Assembly (NCBI RefSeq): GCF_002140915.1
Contig: NZ_NGKU01000001.1
Coordinates: 1,806,738-1,870,737, forward strand
Length of the DNA stretch: 64,000 nucleotides
Direction of reading: 5' to 3'
Origin: Candidatus Enterococcus testudinis
GTDB taxonomy: Bacteria; Bacillota; Bacilli; Lactobacillales; Enterococcaceae
A program made the translations under genes and the position numbers. Shown here one piece after another: positions 17,916-26,575 of the stretch. The notes beneath the pieces were generated by a model. That model saw only the letters and a list, made by a program, of their open reading frames with translations, was not told the DNA's origin and ran no database searches. How positions within the stretch are numbered: the first letter of the stretch is position 1; each line of letters starts with the position of its first letter.

Positions 17916-18575
17916 TCAAGATTGTTGCTTAAGCAAACAGTCCTCAATTCGATATATTTTATCTGCAATCAGTTTTATCCTGTCATCATGGGTTGCGATA
18001 ATAAGCAATGTATTGGCTTCTTTTAACGATTCAAACAATTGCATAATCAATTTGAAATTTTCTTCATCCAGATGAGTTGTTGGTTCATCAGCTAGAATAA
18101 TCGAAGGGTCTAAAATCAAACTCCGCGCGATCGCAGTTCTTTGTTTTTGACCACCAGAAATGCGTTTCACTTTCTTATCCAAGATTTCTGACAAGCCAAA
18201 ATTTTTGGCAAGTTGAGTCGCTTTATCAAGTGCATCCTGTTTGTTATGGTTTTTGTTGTAGAATGAAGTCAATAGAATATTTTCCAAAACTGAATAATCG
18301 CTAATCAGCGCATAGTCCTGGACAATATAGCCTATCTCCTTGTTTCTAAATTGGCTCATCCATTGATCGTTACGCACATCGATTTTATCATCATTTATCC
18401 AGTAGGTACCAGAATCAAATGCTTGTAAACCTGCTATAATATTTAATAAAGTAGTCTTTCCTGCTCCTGATTTACCTGTCAATAACGTAATTTGCCCTTT
18501 TTCTGCAATGAAACTTGTATTTATCAAGAGTGGCTTCTTATGATAGTATTTTGTTAGTCCATCTATTCTAATCAT
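17916..18575 (-). CDS. ABC transporter ATP-binding protein (MacB/LolD type)
   Basis: ATPase of 219 aa. Walker A GKSGAGKTT, Q-loop (IVQDYALISDYS), signature ISGGQKQR, Walker B IILADEPTTHLDE and H-loop ATHDD are intact. It resembles ATPases serving FtsX-type permeases, including those of bacteriocin export or immunity systems. I prefer the second ATG (18575), 6 nt after GGAG, over the adjacent one at 18578. It overlaps the end of the preceding permease gene, so the three genes are translationally coupled. No substrate clue is present. Confidence 0.88.
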   Translation of the reverse strand: MIRIDGLTKYYHKKPLLINTSFIAEKGQITLLTGKSGAGKTTLLNIIAGLQAFDSGTYWINDDKIDVRNDQWMSQFRNKEIGYIVQDYALISDYSVLENILLTSFYNKNHNKQDALDKATQLAKNFGLSEILDKKVKRISGGQKQRTAIARSLILDPSIILADEPTTHLDEENFKLIMQLFESLKEANTLLIIATHDDRIKLIADKIYRIEDCLLKQQS

Positions 18576-19437
18576 CATAAACTCCTTTTTTCAATTTTCT
18601 ATCTACCATGAACTTTGAAATAAAACACAATAGCATGTTCAAGAAAGTTATATATATGTAATCCTCTATGATCATGTCAAAGCCAATATTGTTGATGAAT
18701 ATGATGAAAACAATAGCAGAAAATAGAATTGGCATTGCAAATAACCATTCAATATTTCTTCTTATTTTTATACGCGGTAGACCTATCATTCTTAATAGCC
18801 TTAGTTCTTCAGAAAAAATAGCTACACTAGAACTAACCAGCAAATAGATGATCAAAAGACCAAATGATAGCAGAACCCCTGACACACTCAAACCAAACAA
18901 AAAGTTACCAAAATAATACTTGTATTCGTTCTGGTACCTGTCAGACATAGATTGCTGAGTAAAGGTGCCTTTTATAGAGATTGAGTGATCTTCAAATTTT
19001 GTGCGTATATCCGAAGGCGGTTCCAATAAAAACATATTATTCATAAAAGCAATATCTACATACAGATCCTTCACATTACGCTCAATATCAGACTTGCTGA
19101 TTACCGTGAGTGAACTAGTATCAAAATTATTTTCATGAAGATAGCGCGCTGTACCACTATAAAGATACTGTTGAAATGTGAGTAAAAAAGAGGCTATATC
19201 TGCTCTGTCTTGATCACTCAGCTCTTTAATAGCACCATTTCCATCCGCGTCAGGCACATAATTAATCAAATATATGTTATTGGCGGATAAATGTTTTAAT
19301 CTGTTCATAACAGGTTGTGCCCTTATCAACTGCGTCGTTTCATTCCAAAGAAACAGATTCATAAAAAAAGAGGAGAGACATAGAATAGCAAACAAATAAA
19401 ATCTTTTCTTGAAAATCAATACATTTATTCTTTTCAT
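18568..19437 (-). CDS. FtsX-like ABC permease
   Basis: Membrane protein of 289 aa: a first transmembrane helix (about residues 8-30), a large extracellular domain (about 31-175), then three helices (about 180-285). The cytoplasmic segment EELRLLRMIGLPRIKIRRNI before the last pair of helices is the FtsX/MacB hallmark. The start ATG at 19437 overlaps the stop of the upstream gene (ATGA). It probably pairs with the smaller permease below. The region is visibly more AT-rich than its neighbours, which may reflect acquisition. Confidence 0.78.
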   Translation of the reverse strand: MKRINVLIFKKRFYLFAILCLSSFFMNLFLWNETTQLIRAQPVMNRLKHLSANNIYLINYVPDADGNGAIKELSDQDRADIASFLLTFQQYLYSGTARYLHENNFDTSSLTVISKSDIERNVKDLYVDIAFMNNMFLLEPPSDIRTKFEDHSISIKGTFTQQSMSDRYQNEYKYYFGNFLFGLSVSGVLLSFGLLIIYLLVSSSVAIFSEELRLLRMIGLPRIKIRRNIEWLFAMPILFSAIVFIIFINNIGFDMIIEDYIYITFLNMLLCFISKFMVDRKLKKGVYDD

Positions 19438-19826
19438 AAAAACCTCCCAACGATTATTTTCATAACGATTGCCTTTAAAACGAAAACGATGATGGTTGTA
19501 TATCCTAAATAAAGAAGGATTTCTCTCGGCATACGAAATAAAACAATGCAACCGCCAACGAGAGTTAAACTGGCAACTATGGACAAGCCATCAATCCAAT
19601 ACAAATAGTTCATAATTTTCCGCCTCGACAGCCCAACGATATATTTTATTTGTAATACTTTTTTGTTTGCTAGCGTAATCAATGCAGAGATGCTGATATT
19701 TAATACAATGAAGAAAATAATAGATAAAAATGTTAATCGCTGTTCCTTAACAGAAAGAAACATAGCAATCAATAAAATTGTATACAGATTTAATAGAAAG
19801 ATTTTAAATACTTGGACTATATTCAT
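19434..19826 (-). CDS. small FtsX-core membrane protein
   Basis: Protein of 130 aa with four predicted helices. Its segment VLQIKYIVGLSRRKIMNYL mirrors the FtsX cytoplasmic motif of the neighbouring permease, so it looks like an FtsX core without the first helix and extracellular domain. The start at 19826 has AAGGAGGG upstream; a longer in-frame start lacks one. It is the first gene of the three-gene ABC operon. I cannot assign a substrate; export of, or immunity to, a peptide is one possibility. Confidence 0.68.
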   Translation of the reverse strand: MNIVQVFKIFLLNLYTILLIAMFLSVKEQRLTFLSIIFFIVLNISISALITLANKKVLQIKYIVGLSRRKIMNYLYWIDGLSIVASLTLVGGCIVLFRMPREILLYLGYTTIIVFVLKAIVMKIIVGRFL

Positions 19827-19851
19827 GTTCCCTCCTTTATTGACAACGCAT

Positions 19852-19887
19852 AAAAAGCGCAACTTTTGAATACAAAAATTGCGCTTT
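19852..19887 (-). terminator. leader terminator (possible attenuator) of the FtsX-ABC operon
   Basis: AAAGCGCAA/TTGCGCTTT stem with an inner TTTTG/CAAAA extension, followed by T5 on the minus strand. It sits between the predicted promoter (19925-19953) and the first gene, so transcripts must pass it. It could alternatively end an unrelated upstream transcript. Confidence 0.65.
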
Positions 19888-19924
19888 CCTATCCGATTCA
19901 TTGACACGCTGCTAAAACATGTTC

Positions 19925-19953
19925 ATTCTAATTACTATTAAATCACAATCCAA
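19925..19953 (-). promoter_or_regulatory. promoter of the FtsX-ABC operon
   Basis: TTGGAT, 17 nt, TAGAAT on the minus strand, about 100 nt before the first start codon. Confidence 0.5.
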
Positions 19954-20068
19954 ATTTTGAGCAAGGGAACTGTCATAATTTACATAAATTTTTCTTTTCT
20001 TATGAGCTGATTTAATTGATTGTCACTTTCAAGCACAAGAAATCAACTCTTGCAGAACATACTGTCAT

Positions 20069-21247
20069 TTAAAGCTGTGCACTTCCCGGCAGCTTCAACA
20101 ACCCAAAATAAGTCAAAACCGCACCTGTTAGCGCAAATATCGTCCCACATAGCAGCATGATCCAGACACCAGATGCTTGGACCAAGAATCCACCTAAAAT
20201 ATTCCCCAGCACCCCGCCGATCGTGGTGGCAATGATAATCAATGTCTGGCCAAACACCCGGTCTTCATCGGCCAAGACTTGATTGAACAAGTAGGCTGAA
20301 GCTGGAATAAACAAGGCAAAACTCAGCCCTTGCATCACATGGGTCAGTTCCATAAAAACGATCGAGCCGGCCCACAGCATCAACAACCCTCGAACTCCAA
20401 ACGCGATACTGGAAAAGAACAGCCAAAATTGGCTATTTTTCCGTTTGACAAGACGTTCAAACAATATCATGCCCGGTAATTCACACAAACCGGCAATCAT
20501 CAAAGCAATGCCTACTTCCTTACTGCCACCGCCAATATGCCCAAATATTTGTGCCAAGAAACTATTGATCATGGTATGAAAACTAAACAAACAAGTAAAC
20601 CCGATGAATAGAAATAACAAGAAAGGATACTTCTTCAACAGATGTTCAGAATGTTGGCTCCCGCCGGCTGCTATCGGCTGCGGTTCTTCCTCTATAGCCG
20701 GCATCAACCATAAAATGATGAAGAATATTACCCCCTCTGCAAAGGTGATCAATGGCAAAACAGCGGCTGAATAACGTGCCAGCAATTGGCCCAGCACGAA
20801 TGACGTCGCCGCATAGCCTAATGACCCCCCTGCTCTAGAAAAACCAAAATTTAATGAGTGTCCATGATTCATATAAGCAAAAGCCAATGCATTGACAAAA
20901 GATTGCATCGAAACCAACAATATACCGCCAATGATATAACTGCTGATCGACCAAGCAGGTATGATCACACCCAGACTTAATACAAGCATCATTAGGCAGG
21001 TCATGACTTTCAAGACTTGCACCAAAGATCTGTGGAATTTTCTTATGATCACCTGACTGATCATTGGTTGCAAAATCGCTGATACGATATTGATCAAAGC
21101 CAACATACCACCGATTTTGGCAGGATCGATTCCATAATCAATCAAAAACAATGTAGCAAAACCATAGATCGAACAAAACATCATCCAGTACAAACACTGG
21201 ATACTCGTATAATACAAACGGAGTGGGGCCTTTGATTGTGTGCGCAT
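20069..21247 (-). CDS. MFS transporter
   Basis: Major facilitator protein of 392 aa with about twelve membrane segments in two halves joined by a central loop (about residues 190-205, rich in Glu, Gln and Ser). The pattern (first helix YTSIQCLYWMMFCSIYGF, loop QVIIRKFHRS after helix 2) resembles the MFS_1_like/oligosaccharide-H+ symporter group. The substrate is unknown. AAGGCGG precedes the start. It stands alone between the ABC operon and metY. Confidence 0.85.
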   Translation of the reverse strand: MRTQSKAPLRLYYTSIQCLYWMMFCSIYGFATLFLIDYGIDPAKIGGMLALINIVSAILQPMISQVIIRKFHRSLVQVLKVMTCLMMLVLSLGVIIPAWSISSYIIGGILLVSMQSFVNALAFAYMNHGHSLNFGFSRAGGSLGYAATSFVLGQLLARYSAAVLPLITFAEGVIFFIILWLMPAIEEEPQPIAAGGSQHSEHLLKKYPFLLFLFIGFTCLFSFHTMINSFLAQIFGHIGGGSKEVGIALMIAGLCELPGMILFERLVKRKNSQFWLFFSSIAFGVRGLLMLWAGSIVFMELTHVMQGLSFALFIPASAYLFNQVLADEDRVFGQTLIIIATTIGGVLGNILGGFLVQASGVWIMLLCGTIFALTGAVLTYFGLLKLPGSAQL

Positions 21248-21358
21248 ACATATACCGCCTTAACAGAGATTTAGTCGTGATAACTATATCATATAACGAC
21301 CTTTTCCGCTATCAGCCTATAGCGTTTTCCCAACCGATGAAACAGGCTGAGACCAACT

Positions 21359-21392
21359 AAAAAAGCAAATCACAACATACTTGATTTGCTTT
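21359..21392 (-). terminator. metY terminator
   Basis: AAAGCAAATCA/TGATTTGCTTT hairpin followed by T6 on the minus strand. Confidence 0.85.
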
Positions 21393-21415
21393 GACCTAAC
21401 GATTTACTTAGGAAA

Positions 21416-22693
21416 TTATTGCTCCACTTGCGCCAATGCTTGGGCTAAATCAGCAATCAGATCATCTACATGTTCTAAACCGACTGATAAACGAATCGTT
21501 TCTGGTTGAATATTGGCAGCAAGCAGTTCCGCTTCACTCAATTGCGAATGGGTCGTGGAAGCCGGATGAATGATCAAAGATTTGGCATCGCCAACATTGG
21601 CAAGTAGGGAAAACAACTTTGTATCACTGCAGAATGTTTTACTCGCTTCACTACCTGCCTTCAAACCAAAGGAAAAGACTGCACTCGTTCCTTTTGGAAA
21701 ATATTTTTGCGCTCGTTCAAAATATTTACTACTGCTCAATGTCGGATAATGGACCCAAGCCACTTGCGGTTGTGCTGCTAAATACTCAGCAACAGCTTGG
21801 GCGTTGGCCACATGACGCTCCATTCTCAAAGAAAGAGTTTCGATCCCTAATAACAAGGTCCATGCGTTGAATGGAGAGATTGCTGCGCCCGTATCCCTTA
21901 GCAAAATCGTCCGGGCACGGGTAATATAAGCAGCTGCACCTACCGCATCCGTCCAAGAAATCCCGTGATAACTCGCATCTGGTTCAACCAATTTCGGGAA
22001 CTTGCCATTGGTCCAATCGAAACGACCGCTATCGACGATTGCACCACCCAGCGCGACCCCATGCCCACCAATAAATTTCGTTGTTGAATACACAACAATA
22101 TCGGCGCCATGTTCAAACGGACGAAATAGATACGGCGTAGCGAATGTATTGTCCACGATCACTGGAATACCAGCCTCATGGGCAATTGCTGCGATTGCAT
22201 CAAAGTCAGCAATATCGATATCCGGATTGCCCAATGATTCTAAGAAAATCGCTTTGGTATTTTCTTGTATTGCTCCTTTGATCGCTGTAAGGTCTTCACT
22301 ATCTACAAAGCTGGTGGTGAGCCCAAAATCAGGAAACGTGTGGGCAAACAAATTGTAGGTCCCACCATAAATCGTTGCTGCCGATACGATATGATCCCCT
22401 GCTTTAGCTATATTTTGAATGGCATAGGTGATCGCGGCTGAACCAGAAGCGGTTGCCAATGCACCGACACCGCCTTCAAGCAACGCTAGACGTTCTTCTA
22501 AAACAGCTGTTGTGGGATTGGTGATTCTGGTATAAATGTTCCCTGACTCACTCAAGCCAAAGCGCCCAGCTGCCTGATCTGCATCCTTAAATACATAAGA
22601 AGTGGTCTGATAGATTGGGACGGCACGACTGCCAGTCTCACTATCGGGATATTGTCCGCCGTGTAATTGAATCGTTTCGAAATGTTCTGTCAT
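21416..22693 (-). CDS. metY: O-acetylhomoserine sulfhydrylase (homocysteine synthase)
   Basis: PLP-dependent Cys/Met-metabolism enzyme, 425 aa, the usual length for O-acetylhomoserine aminocarboxypropyltransferase. Visible features: [28 protein letters not shown] at the N terminus, [51 protein letters not shown] with the PLP lysine, and the C-terminal [10 protein letters not shown] and IRLSVGLEH. It makes homocysteine from O-acetylhomoserine and sulfide. The start has GGAGGG upstream. It is monocistronic, with an unusual structured leader at 22776-22881. Confidence 0.93.
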   Translation of the reverse strand: MTEHFETIQLHGGQYPDSETGSRAVPIYQTTSYVFKDADQAAGRFGLSESGNIYTRITNPTTAVLEERLALLEGGVGALATASGSAAITYAIQNIAKAGDHIVSAATIYGGTYNLFAHTFPDFGLTTSFVDSEDLTAIKGAIQENTKAIFLESLGNPDIDIADFDAIAAIAHEAGIPVIVDNTFATPYLFRPFEHGADIVVYSTTKFIGGHGVALGGAIVDSGRFDWTNGKFPKLVEPDASYHGISWTDAVGAAAYITRARTILLRDTGAAISPFNAWTLLLGIETLSLRMERHVANAQAVAEYLAAQPQVAWVHYPTLSSSKYFERAQKYFPKGTSAVFSFGLKAGSEASKTFCSDTKLFSLLANVGDAKSLIIHPASTTHSQLSEAELLAANIQPETIRLSVGLEHVDDLIADLAQALAQVEQ

Positions 22694-22775
22694 ATAGTTC
22701 CCTCCTACTCAATGTGTCACCGTTACAGATATGCAGCGTCTCTCACCTGTCACGAACTAAATTGCTAGCTGTAGC

Positions 22776-22881
22776 GTAGCATCGTCAGATTTTTCTGTCA
22801 ATTGCCTCGACAGCTTTTGGTGATCGCAATTTCTGATCAACCAAGATTAAATTTATACGTATTTCACATTGACGATGCTAC
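22776..22881 (-). promoter_or_regulatory. structured leader element upstream of metY
   Basis: A perfect 12-bp outer stem (GTAGCATCGTCA, 22776-22787, with TGACGATGCTAC, 22870-22881) encloses two smaller hairpins, CTGTC/GACAG and GGTGATC/GATCAACC. It lies about 80 nt before metY. The conserved sequences of SAM-I, SAM-III and T-box leaders are not present. It could be an RNA regulator or a remnant of a small inverted-repeat element. Confidence 0.5.
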
Positions 22882-22913
22882 ACGCACCCTTTGCGCCATA
22901 TTGAAAGACTGAA

Positions 22914-23683
22914 TCAGTTACTGCACCAGCGCGCAATAATCGCTTTTACCGACCGGGTCATTTCTTCTGAAAATGCCGTGCCTGTTTTGCGATAGTAATT
23001 GAATTGACCAAAATTCTCAGCTGCACATTTATTTTTTGATTTGAAAGCTGTTTCATTTGGTTGGAACATGTTCTGTAATTGCTCCGTCGAAAGCCGCTGA
23101 TACCTTCATCAAAAACAATCGATTCTTGTGGAAAGCGAGGGGAGATCTGTCGGCGGTAGTTGTCTGGATAATACCCCAAACATAGCATACCTACCGGGAC
23201 GACCCATTGCGGCAGATCCAATAGTTCCGCATGGTACTCAACCTGTTCAATGATATCTCCTATATAACAACTACCAATCTGTCTTGACTCTCCAGCAATT
23301 GTCGCAAAACTTGACGCAATCAAGGCGTCTGACATGGCCAGTACCAAGTCCCCTTCTGCTGGCCTTCGAAAAGGAACGCCACGTGCTGCACAACTTTCTG
23401 GTACGTTACTGTACTTATAGTAATCGTACCACCGTTGAAAATCAGCACAAAAAATCAACAATACTGGCGCTCGGGCAATAAAGGGCTGATTGTCACAACT
23501 CTTGCTGAGCAGCAATTTCTTCACCGGGTCAGTGACCTTGATCACCGAGTACAACATCATATTCCCAGCTGTCGGAGCCCGCAGAGCAGATTGTAAAATA
23601 AAATCAAGATCCGCTTCAGCAATCTCTCGCTGGGCATAGCGTCTTAGAGATACCCGTCTTTGAAAAAGTGCGTTTACATCCAT
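22914..23683 (-). pseudogene. nitroreductase-family protein, frameshifted near the C terminus
   Basis: FMN-dependent nitroreductase (NfsA/FRP-like), about 258 aa when repaired. The N-terminal FQRRVSLRRYAQREI and ALRAPTAGNMMLYSV bind FMN; VPVGMLCLGYYP is also typical. Near 23104 the frame is lost: FDEG should continue as YQRLSTEQLQNMF and, later, GQFNYYRKTGTAFSEEM, which lie in the next frame; one extra T restores it. The unrepaired product has an unrelated tail of about 50 residues. The start ATG at 23683 is preferred over 23689 for spacing to AAGGAAG. True mutation and sequencing error are both possible. Confidence 0.82.
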
Positions 23684-23898
23684 AGTCATCTTCCTTTCTT
23701 TGTCTTTAGTGTAGCATAATCACCCTCTCAAAAAACAAAAAAACGTCATAATCGTCAAATTTACTATAAAAAAAATTGAATAAAGACATAAATATCGCGA
23801 TAAGCACATAAAAACACCTTATCACTAAGCATAAATACCAAACGCCCAAAATCACAAGCTATTTGTTTTTTTATTCACAATAAATCGTGTATTTTCAA

Positions 23899-23927
23899 TT
23901 GACAGACAGATTCTAAATTGTTATAAT
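23899..23927 (+). promoter_or_regulatory. consensus sigma-A promoter of the EIIC gene
   Basis: TTGACA, 17 nt, TATAAT, a perfect match to consensus at both boxes, about 50 nt upstream of the start codon. Such a strong promoter usually needs a repressor. Confidence 0.85.
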
Positions 23928-23958
23928 TTGAAAAATCTAAAATTTCAAACAATTTAGA
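23912..23958 (+). promoter_or_regulatory. palindromic operator or leader hairpin
   Basis: Nested inverted repeat: TCTAAATTGT (23912-23921) with ACAATTTAGA (23949-23958), and TTTGAAA (23927-23933) with TTTCAAA (23943-23949). It spans the -10 box and the start of the transcript, so a bound protein would block transcription. The regulator is unknown. Confidence 0.6.
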
Positions 23959-23977
23959 TCTTGAAAGGAAGTAAAGA

Positions 23978-25045
23978 ATGGATGAAAAGATTTCAGTAAA
24001 AGAATATGTTTACAAAGTTTCTTTGGGTGTGTCGAATGCCGTGTTGGTTGCGCTGGGTGTCGGCTTATTGTTAGAAACGATCGGCCAATTGACAGGGATT
24101 GCCACGATTGGCACGATTGGTACCGTATCAAAGTTACTTTTGGCCCCCGCTTTTGGTGCAGGGATAGCCTATCAATTAAAAACAAATACACTGGTTATAT
24201 TCACCTCGATGATTGCTGCGACCATCGCATCTGACGGCTTGTATTTTTCACAAGCGGCTATTGATGCAACGACGATGACTGGCATCAACGCAACACAAGG
24301 CATCGGTGCCGTCGTACTGACTGGCGGTCAACCGATCAGTGCTGTGATGGCAGGGCTGGTGGCTGCTTTGATCGGTAAGTGGCTGACGGGCAAAACACCT
24401 TTGGATATGATTTTGGTTCCTTTAGGCAGTTTACTCTTTGGCGGTTTAGCTGGTGTTGGTTTTGCATATGTCACAACACCGATGTTATTAGCGATCAGTG
24501 GCTTTATGGCCCAATCGATCACGATTTCACCGATTTTGGGATCGATCGTGATTGCTGTCGCTTGGAGTACACTCTTAATGACGCCCGCTTCTTCGGTCGC
24601 ATTGGCAATCGCATTACAATTGGACCCAGTGTCCTCGGCAGCTGCATTGATTGGTTGTACCGCACAATTTGTCGGATTTACTGTCATGTCGTTTCAGGAA
24701 AACAATTTAGGGGCCAATATCGCCCAAGGATTGATCACACCTAAAGTCCAGTTTGCCAATTTGACCAAGAATCCGCAATTGGTGATCCCACCATTCCTCT
24801 CTGCTGCGATTTGCGCACCATTGGCAACAACGCTGTTTCATTTTACGACCAGTTATGAATTGGCAGGATTAGGCTTGAATTCATTGATTGCACCGCTGAA
24901 TCTCTTCGCCAATGACCGGTCAGGTTTCTTAGTCTATTGCTTGATTGGCGTACTCTTGTCTGGTACCTTAACGTATATCTTTTATCGTGGGATGCTTGCA
25001 CTGGGCAAAGCAACCAAAGGCAGTTTGACGATTGAATTGCAGTGA
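23978..25045 (+). CDS. PTS EIIC-like permease (PTS_EIIC_2 family)
   Basis: Membrane protein of 355 aa with about nine to ten hydrophobic segments, rich in Gly and Ala, matching the stand-alone PTS_EIIC_2 family (KVSLGVSNAVLVALGVGLLLETIG, LAPAFGAGIAYQLK, PVSSAAALIGCTAQFVGFTVMSF). No EIIA or EIIB gene is adjacent, so it either borrows partners or transports without phosphorylation; the substrate is unknown. The start has AAAGGAAG 8 nt upstream. It is a single-gene unit with a strong promoter, a palindrome and its own terminator. Confidence 0.85.
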   Translation: MDEKISVKEYVYKVSLGVSNAVLVALGVGLLLETIGQLTGIATIGTIGTVSKLLLAPAFGAGIAYQLKTNTLVIFTSMIAATIASDGLYFSQAAIDATTMTGINATQGIGAVVLTGGQPISAVMAGLVAALIGKWLTGKTPLDMILVPLGSLLFGGLAGVGFAYVTTPMLLAISGFMAQSITISPILGSIVIAVAWSTLLMTPASSVALAIALQLDPVSSAAALIGCTAQFVGFTVMSFQENNLGANIAQGLITPKVQFANLTKNPQLVIPPFLSAAICAPLATTLFHFTTSYELAGLGLNSLIAPLNLFANDRSGFLVYCLIGVLLSGTLTYIFYRGMLALGKATKGSLTIELQ

Positions 25046-25070
25046 TGTTTGAAAAGTAAACCTGCTAGAT

Positions 25071-25115
25071 AAAAAAGAGCATGCTTAAGATTTTCACTTA
25101 CGCACGCTCTTTTTA
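25071..25115 (+). terminator. terminator after EIIC gene
   Basis: AAAAAGAGCATGC/GCACGCTCTTTTT hairpin with one unpaired base, ending in T5. Confidence 0.75.
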
Positions 25116-25120
25116 CTTAC

Positions 25121-25151
25121 AAAAAAACCCGTTGACTGATCAGTCAACGGG
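25121..25151 (-). terminator. pdh operon terminator
   Basis: Perfect CCCGTTGACT/AGTCAACGGG stem with a GATC loop, followed by T7 on the minus strand. Confidence 0.92.
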
Positions 25152-25161
25152 TTGAATTTGT

Positions 25162-26568
25162 TTAGATATGGATTGGCATTCCTAATGCCAATTCAGCTGC
25201 ATCCATTGTGATTTCTCCCAATGATGGATGTGGATGGATCGTTAAAGCAATATCTTCTGCGTTCATACCAGATTCAATGGCAAGTGCCAATTCTGATACC
25301 ATATCGCTTGCGCCTAGGCCTGCGATTTGCGCGCCAATGATTACATTGTCTTCAACAGTAGTAACCAGACGGATAAATCCTTCTGTTTTGCCTAATGATA
25401 AGGCACGACCGTTACCAGAGAATGGGAATTTGAATGCTTTTGCATCGATTCCAGCATCTTTGGCATCTTTGATCGTCATCCCAACAGAAGCCAATTCAGG
25501 ATCTGTAAAGGCTACAGCTGGCATCGCTTTGTAATCAACAGCTACTTTTTTGCCTGAGATTGCTTCAGCAGCAATTTTCGCTTCGTAGCTGGCTTTATGT
25601 GCTAAAGCAGCGCCAGGAACGATATCACCGATTGCATAGATATTTGATACATTTGTGCGACCTTGCTTGTCGACAGTGATCAAACCACGTTCGCCTACTT
25701 CGACACCGGCTTGTTCTAAGCCCATATCGTCTGTGTTTGGACGACGACCAACTGTGACCATCACATAGTCAGCAGTTACTTCTTCTTCTTTGCCGTCAAC
25801 AGCATATTTAACAGTGACACTATCGCCATTGTCAACAGCTTCTTTGGCCATTGCATTCGTTACTACAGTCACGCCTTTTTTCGCGAAGTCTTCTTCAACC
25901 AATTTCACCATGTCTTTTTCATAGGTAGGTAAAATTTGCGGAGAACCTTCAAGGATCGTTACTTCAGCGCCTAAGTTCGCATAAGCGGCACCTAGTTCAG
26001 AACCGATGACACCGCCACCGATAACTACTAATTTTTTAGGTACTTCTTTTAGTGCCAATCCGCCAGTAGAGTCTATCACACGGCCACCGAATTTGAAGCC
26101 TTTGATTTCGATCGGACGAGAACCTGTTGCGACGATCGCATTGTTGAAAGAATACGTTTGGGCTGAATCTGGGTGGATCACACGCAATGTGTGGTCATCA
26201 ACGAAGAATGCTTCCCCTTCAATACTTTCAACTTTGTGTTTTTTCAATAGGAATCCAACACCAGAAGTCAATGTTTTAACGACTTTGTTGTCTTTCCATT
26301 CTTGAGTTTTCGTGAAATCTAGTGTGACATTTTCAGTATTCACACCAAACATCGTTGAATCTAATGATTCTTGGTAATGGTGTCCTGCAGCGATCAACGC
26401 TTTAGAAGGAATACAACCGACATTCAAACATACGCCGCCGATATATTCTCTTTCAATGATTGCTACTTTTTGGCCCATTTCAGCAGCGCGGATGGCAGCT
26501 ACATAGCCGCCAGGTCCCGCACCGATTACAACTGTATCTAATTCAACAGCAAAATCTCCTACTACCAT
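25162..26568 (-). CDS. pdhD: dihydrolipoyl dehydrogenase (E3)
   Basis: FAD enzyme that reoxidises dihydrolipoamide in the pyruvate dehydrogenase complex, 468 aa. The FAD-binding [18 protein letters not shown], redox-active disulfide [18 protein letters not shown]-binding [20 protein letters not shown] and the C-terminal HPHPSLGE with the active-site His are all intact. It is the last gene of pdhABCD, starting 7 nt after pdhC with AAGGATGA as ribosome site. Confidence 0.97.
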   Translation of the reverse strand: MVVGDFAVELDTVVIGAGPGGYVAAIRAAEMGQKVAIIEREYIGGVCLNVGCIPSKALIAAGHHYQESLDSTMFGVNTENVTLDFTKTQEWKDNKVVKTLTSGVGFLLKKHKVESIEGEAFFVDDHTLRVIHPDSAQTYSFNNAIVATGSRPIEIKGFKFGGRVIDSTGGLALKEVPKKLVVIGGGVIGSELGAAYANLGAEVTILEGSPQILPTYEKDMVKLVEEDFAKKGVTVVTNAMAKEAVDNGDSVTVKYAVDGKEEEVTADYVMVTVGRRPNTDDMGLEQAGVEVGERGLITVDKQGRTNVSNIYAIGDIVPGAALAHKASYEAKIAAEAISGKKVAVDYKAMPAVAFTDPELASVGMTIKDAKDAGIDAKAFKFPFSGNGRALSLGKTEGFIRLVTTVEDNVIIGAQIAGLGASDMVSELALAIESGMNAEDIALTIHPHPSLGEITMDAAELALGMPIHI

Positions 26569-26575
26569 TTGTAAA

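Noticed and set aside
19434-19551. Frameshift joining the two FtsX-type permease genes
   Set aside because: Each has its own ribosome site, they overlap by ATGA, and each carries its own FtsX cytoplasmic motif, so two real genes are more likely.
11275-22893. Shared 12-mer CACCCTTTGCGC in two intergenic regions as a dispersed repeat
   Set aside because: Shared 12-mers are expected by chance in 64 kb, and the similarity does not extend.
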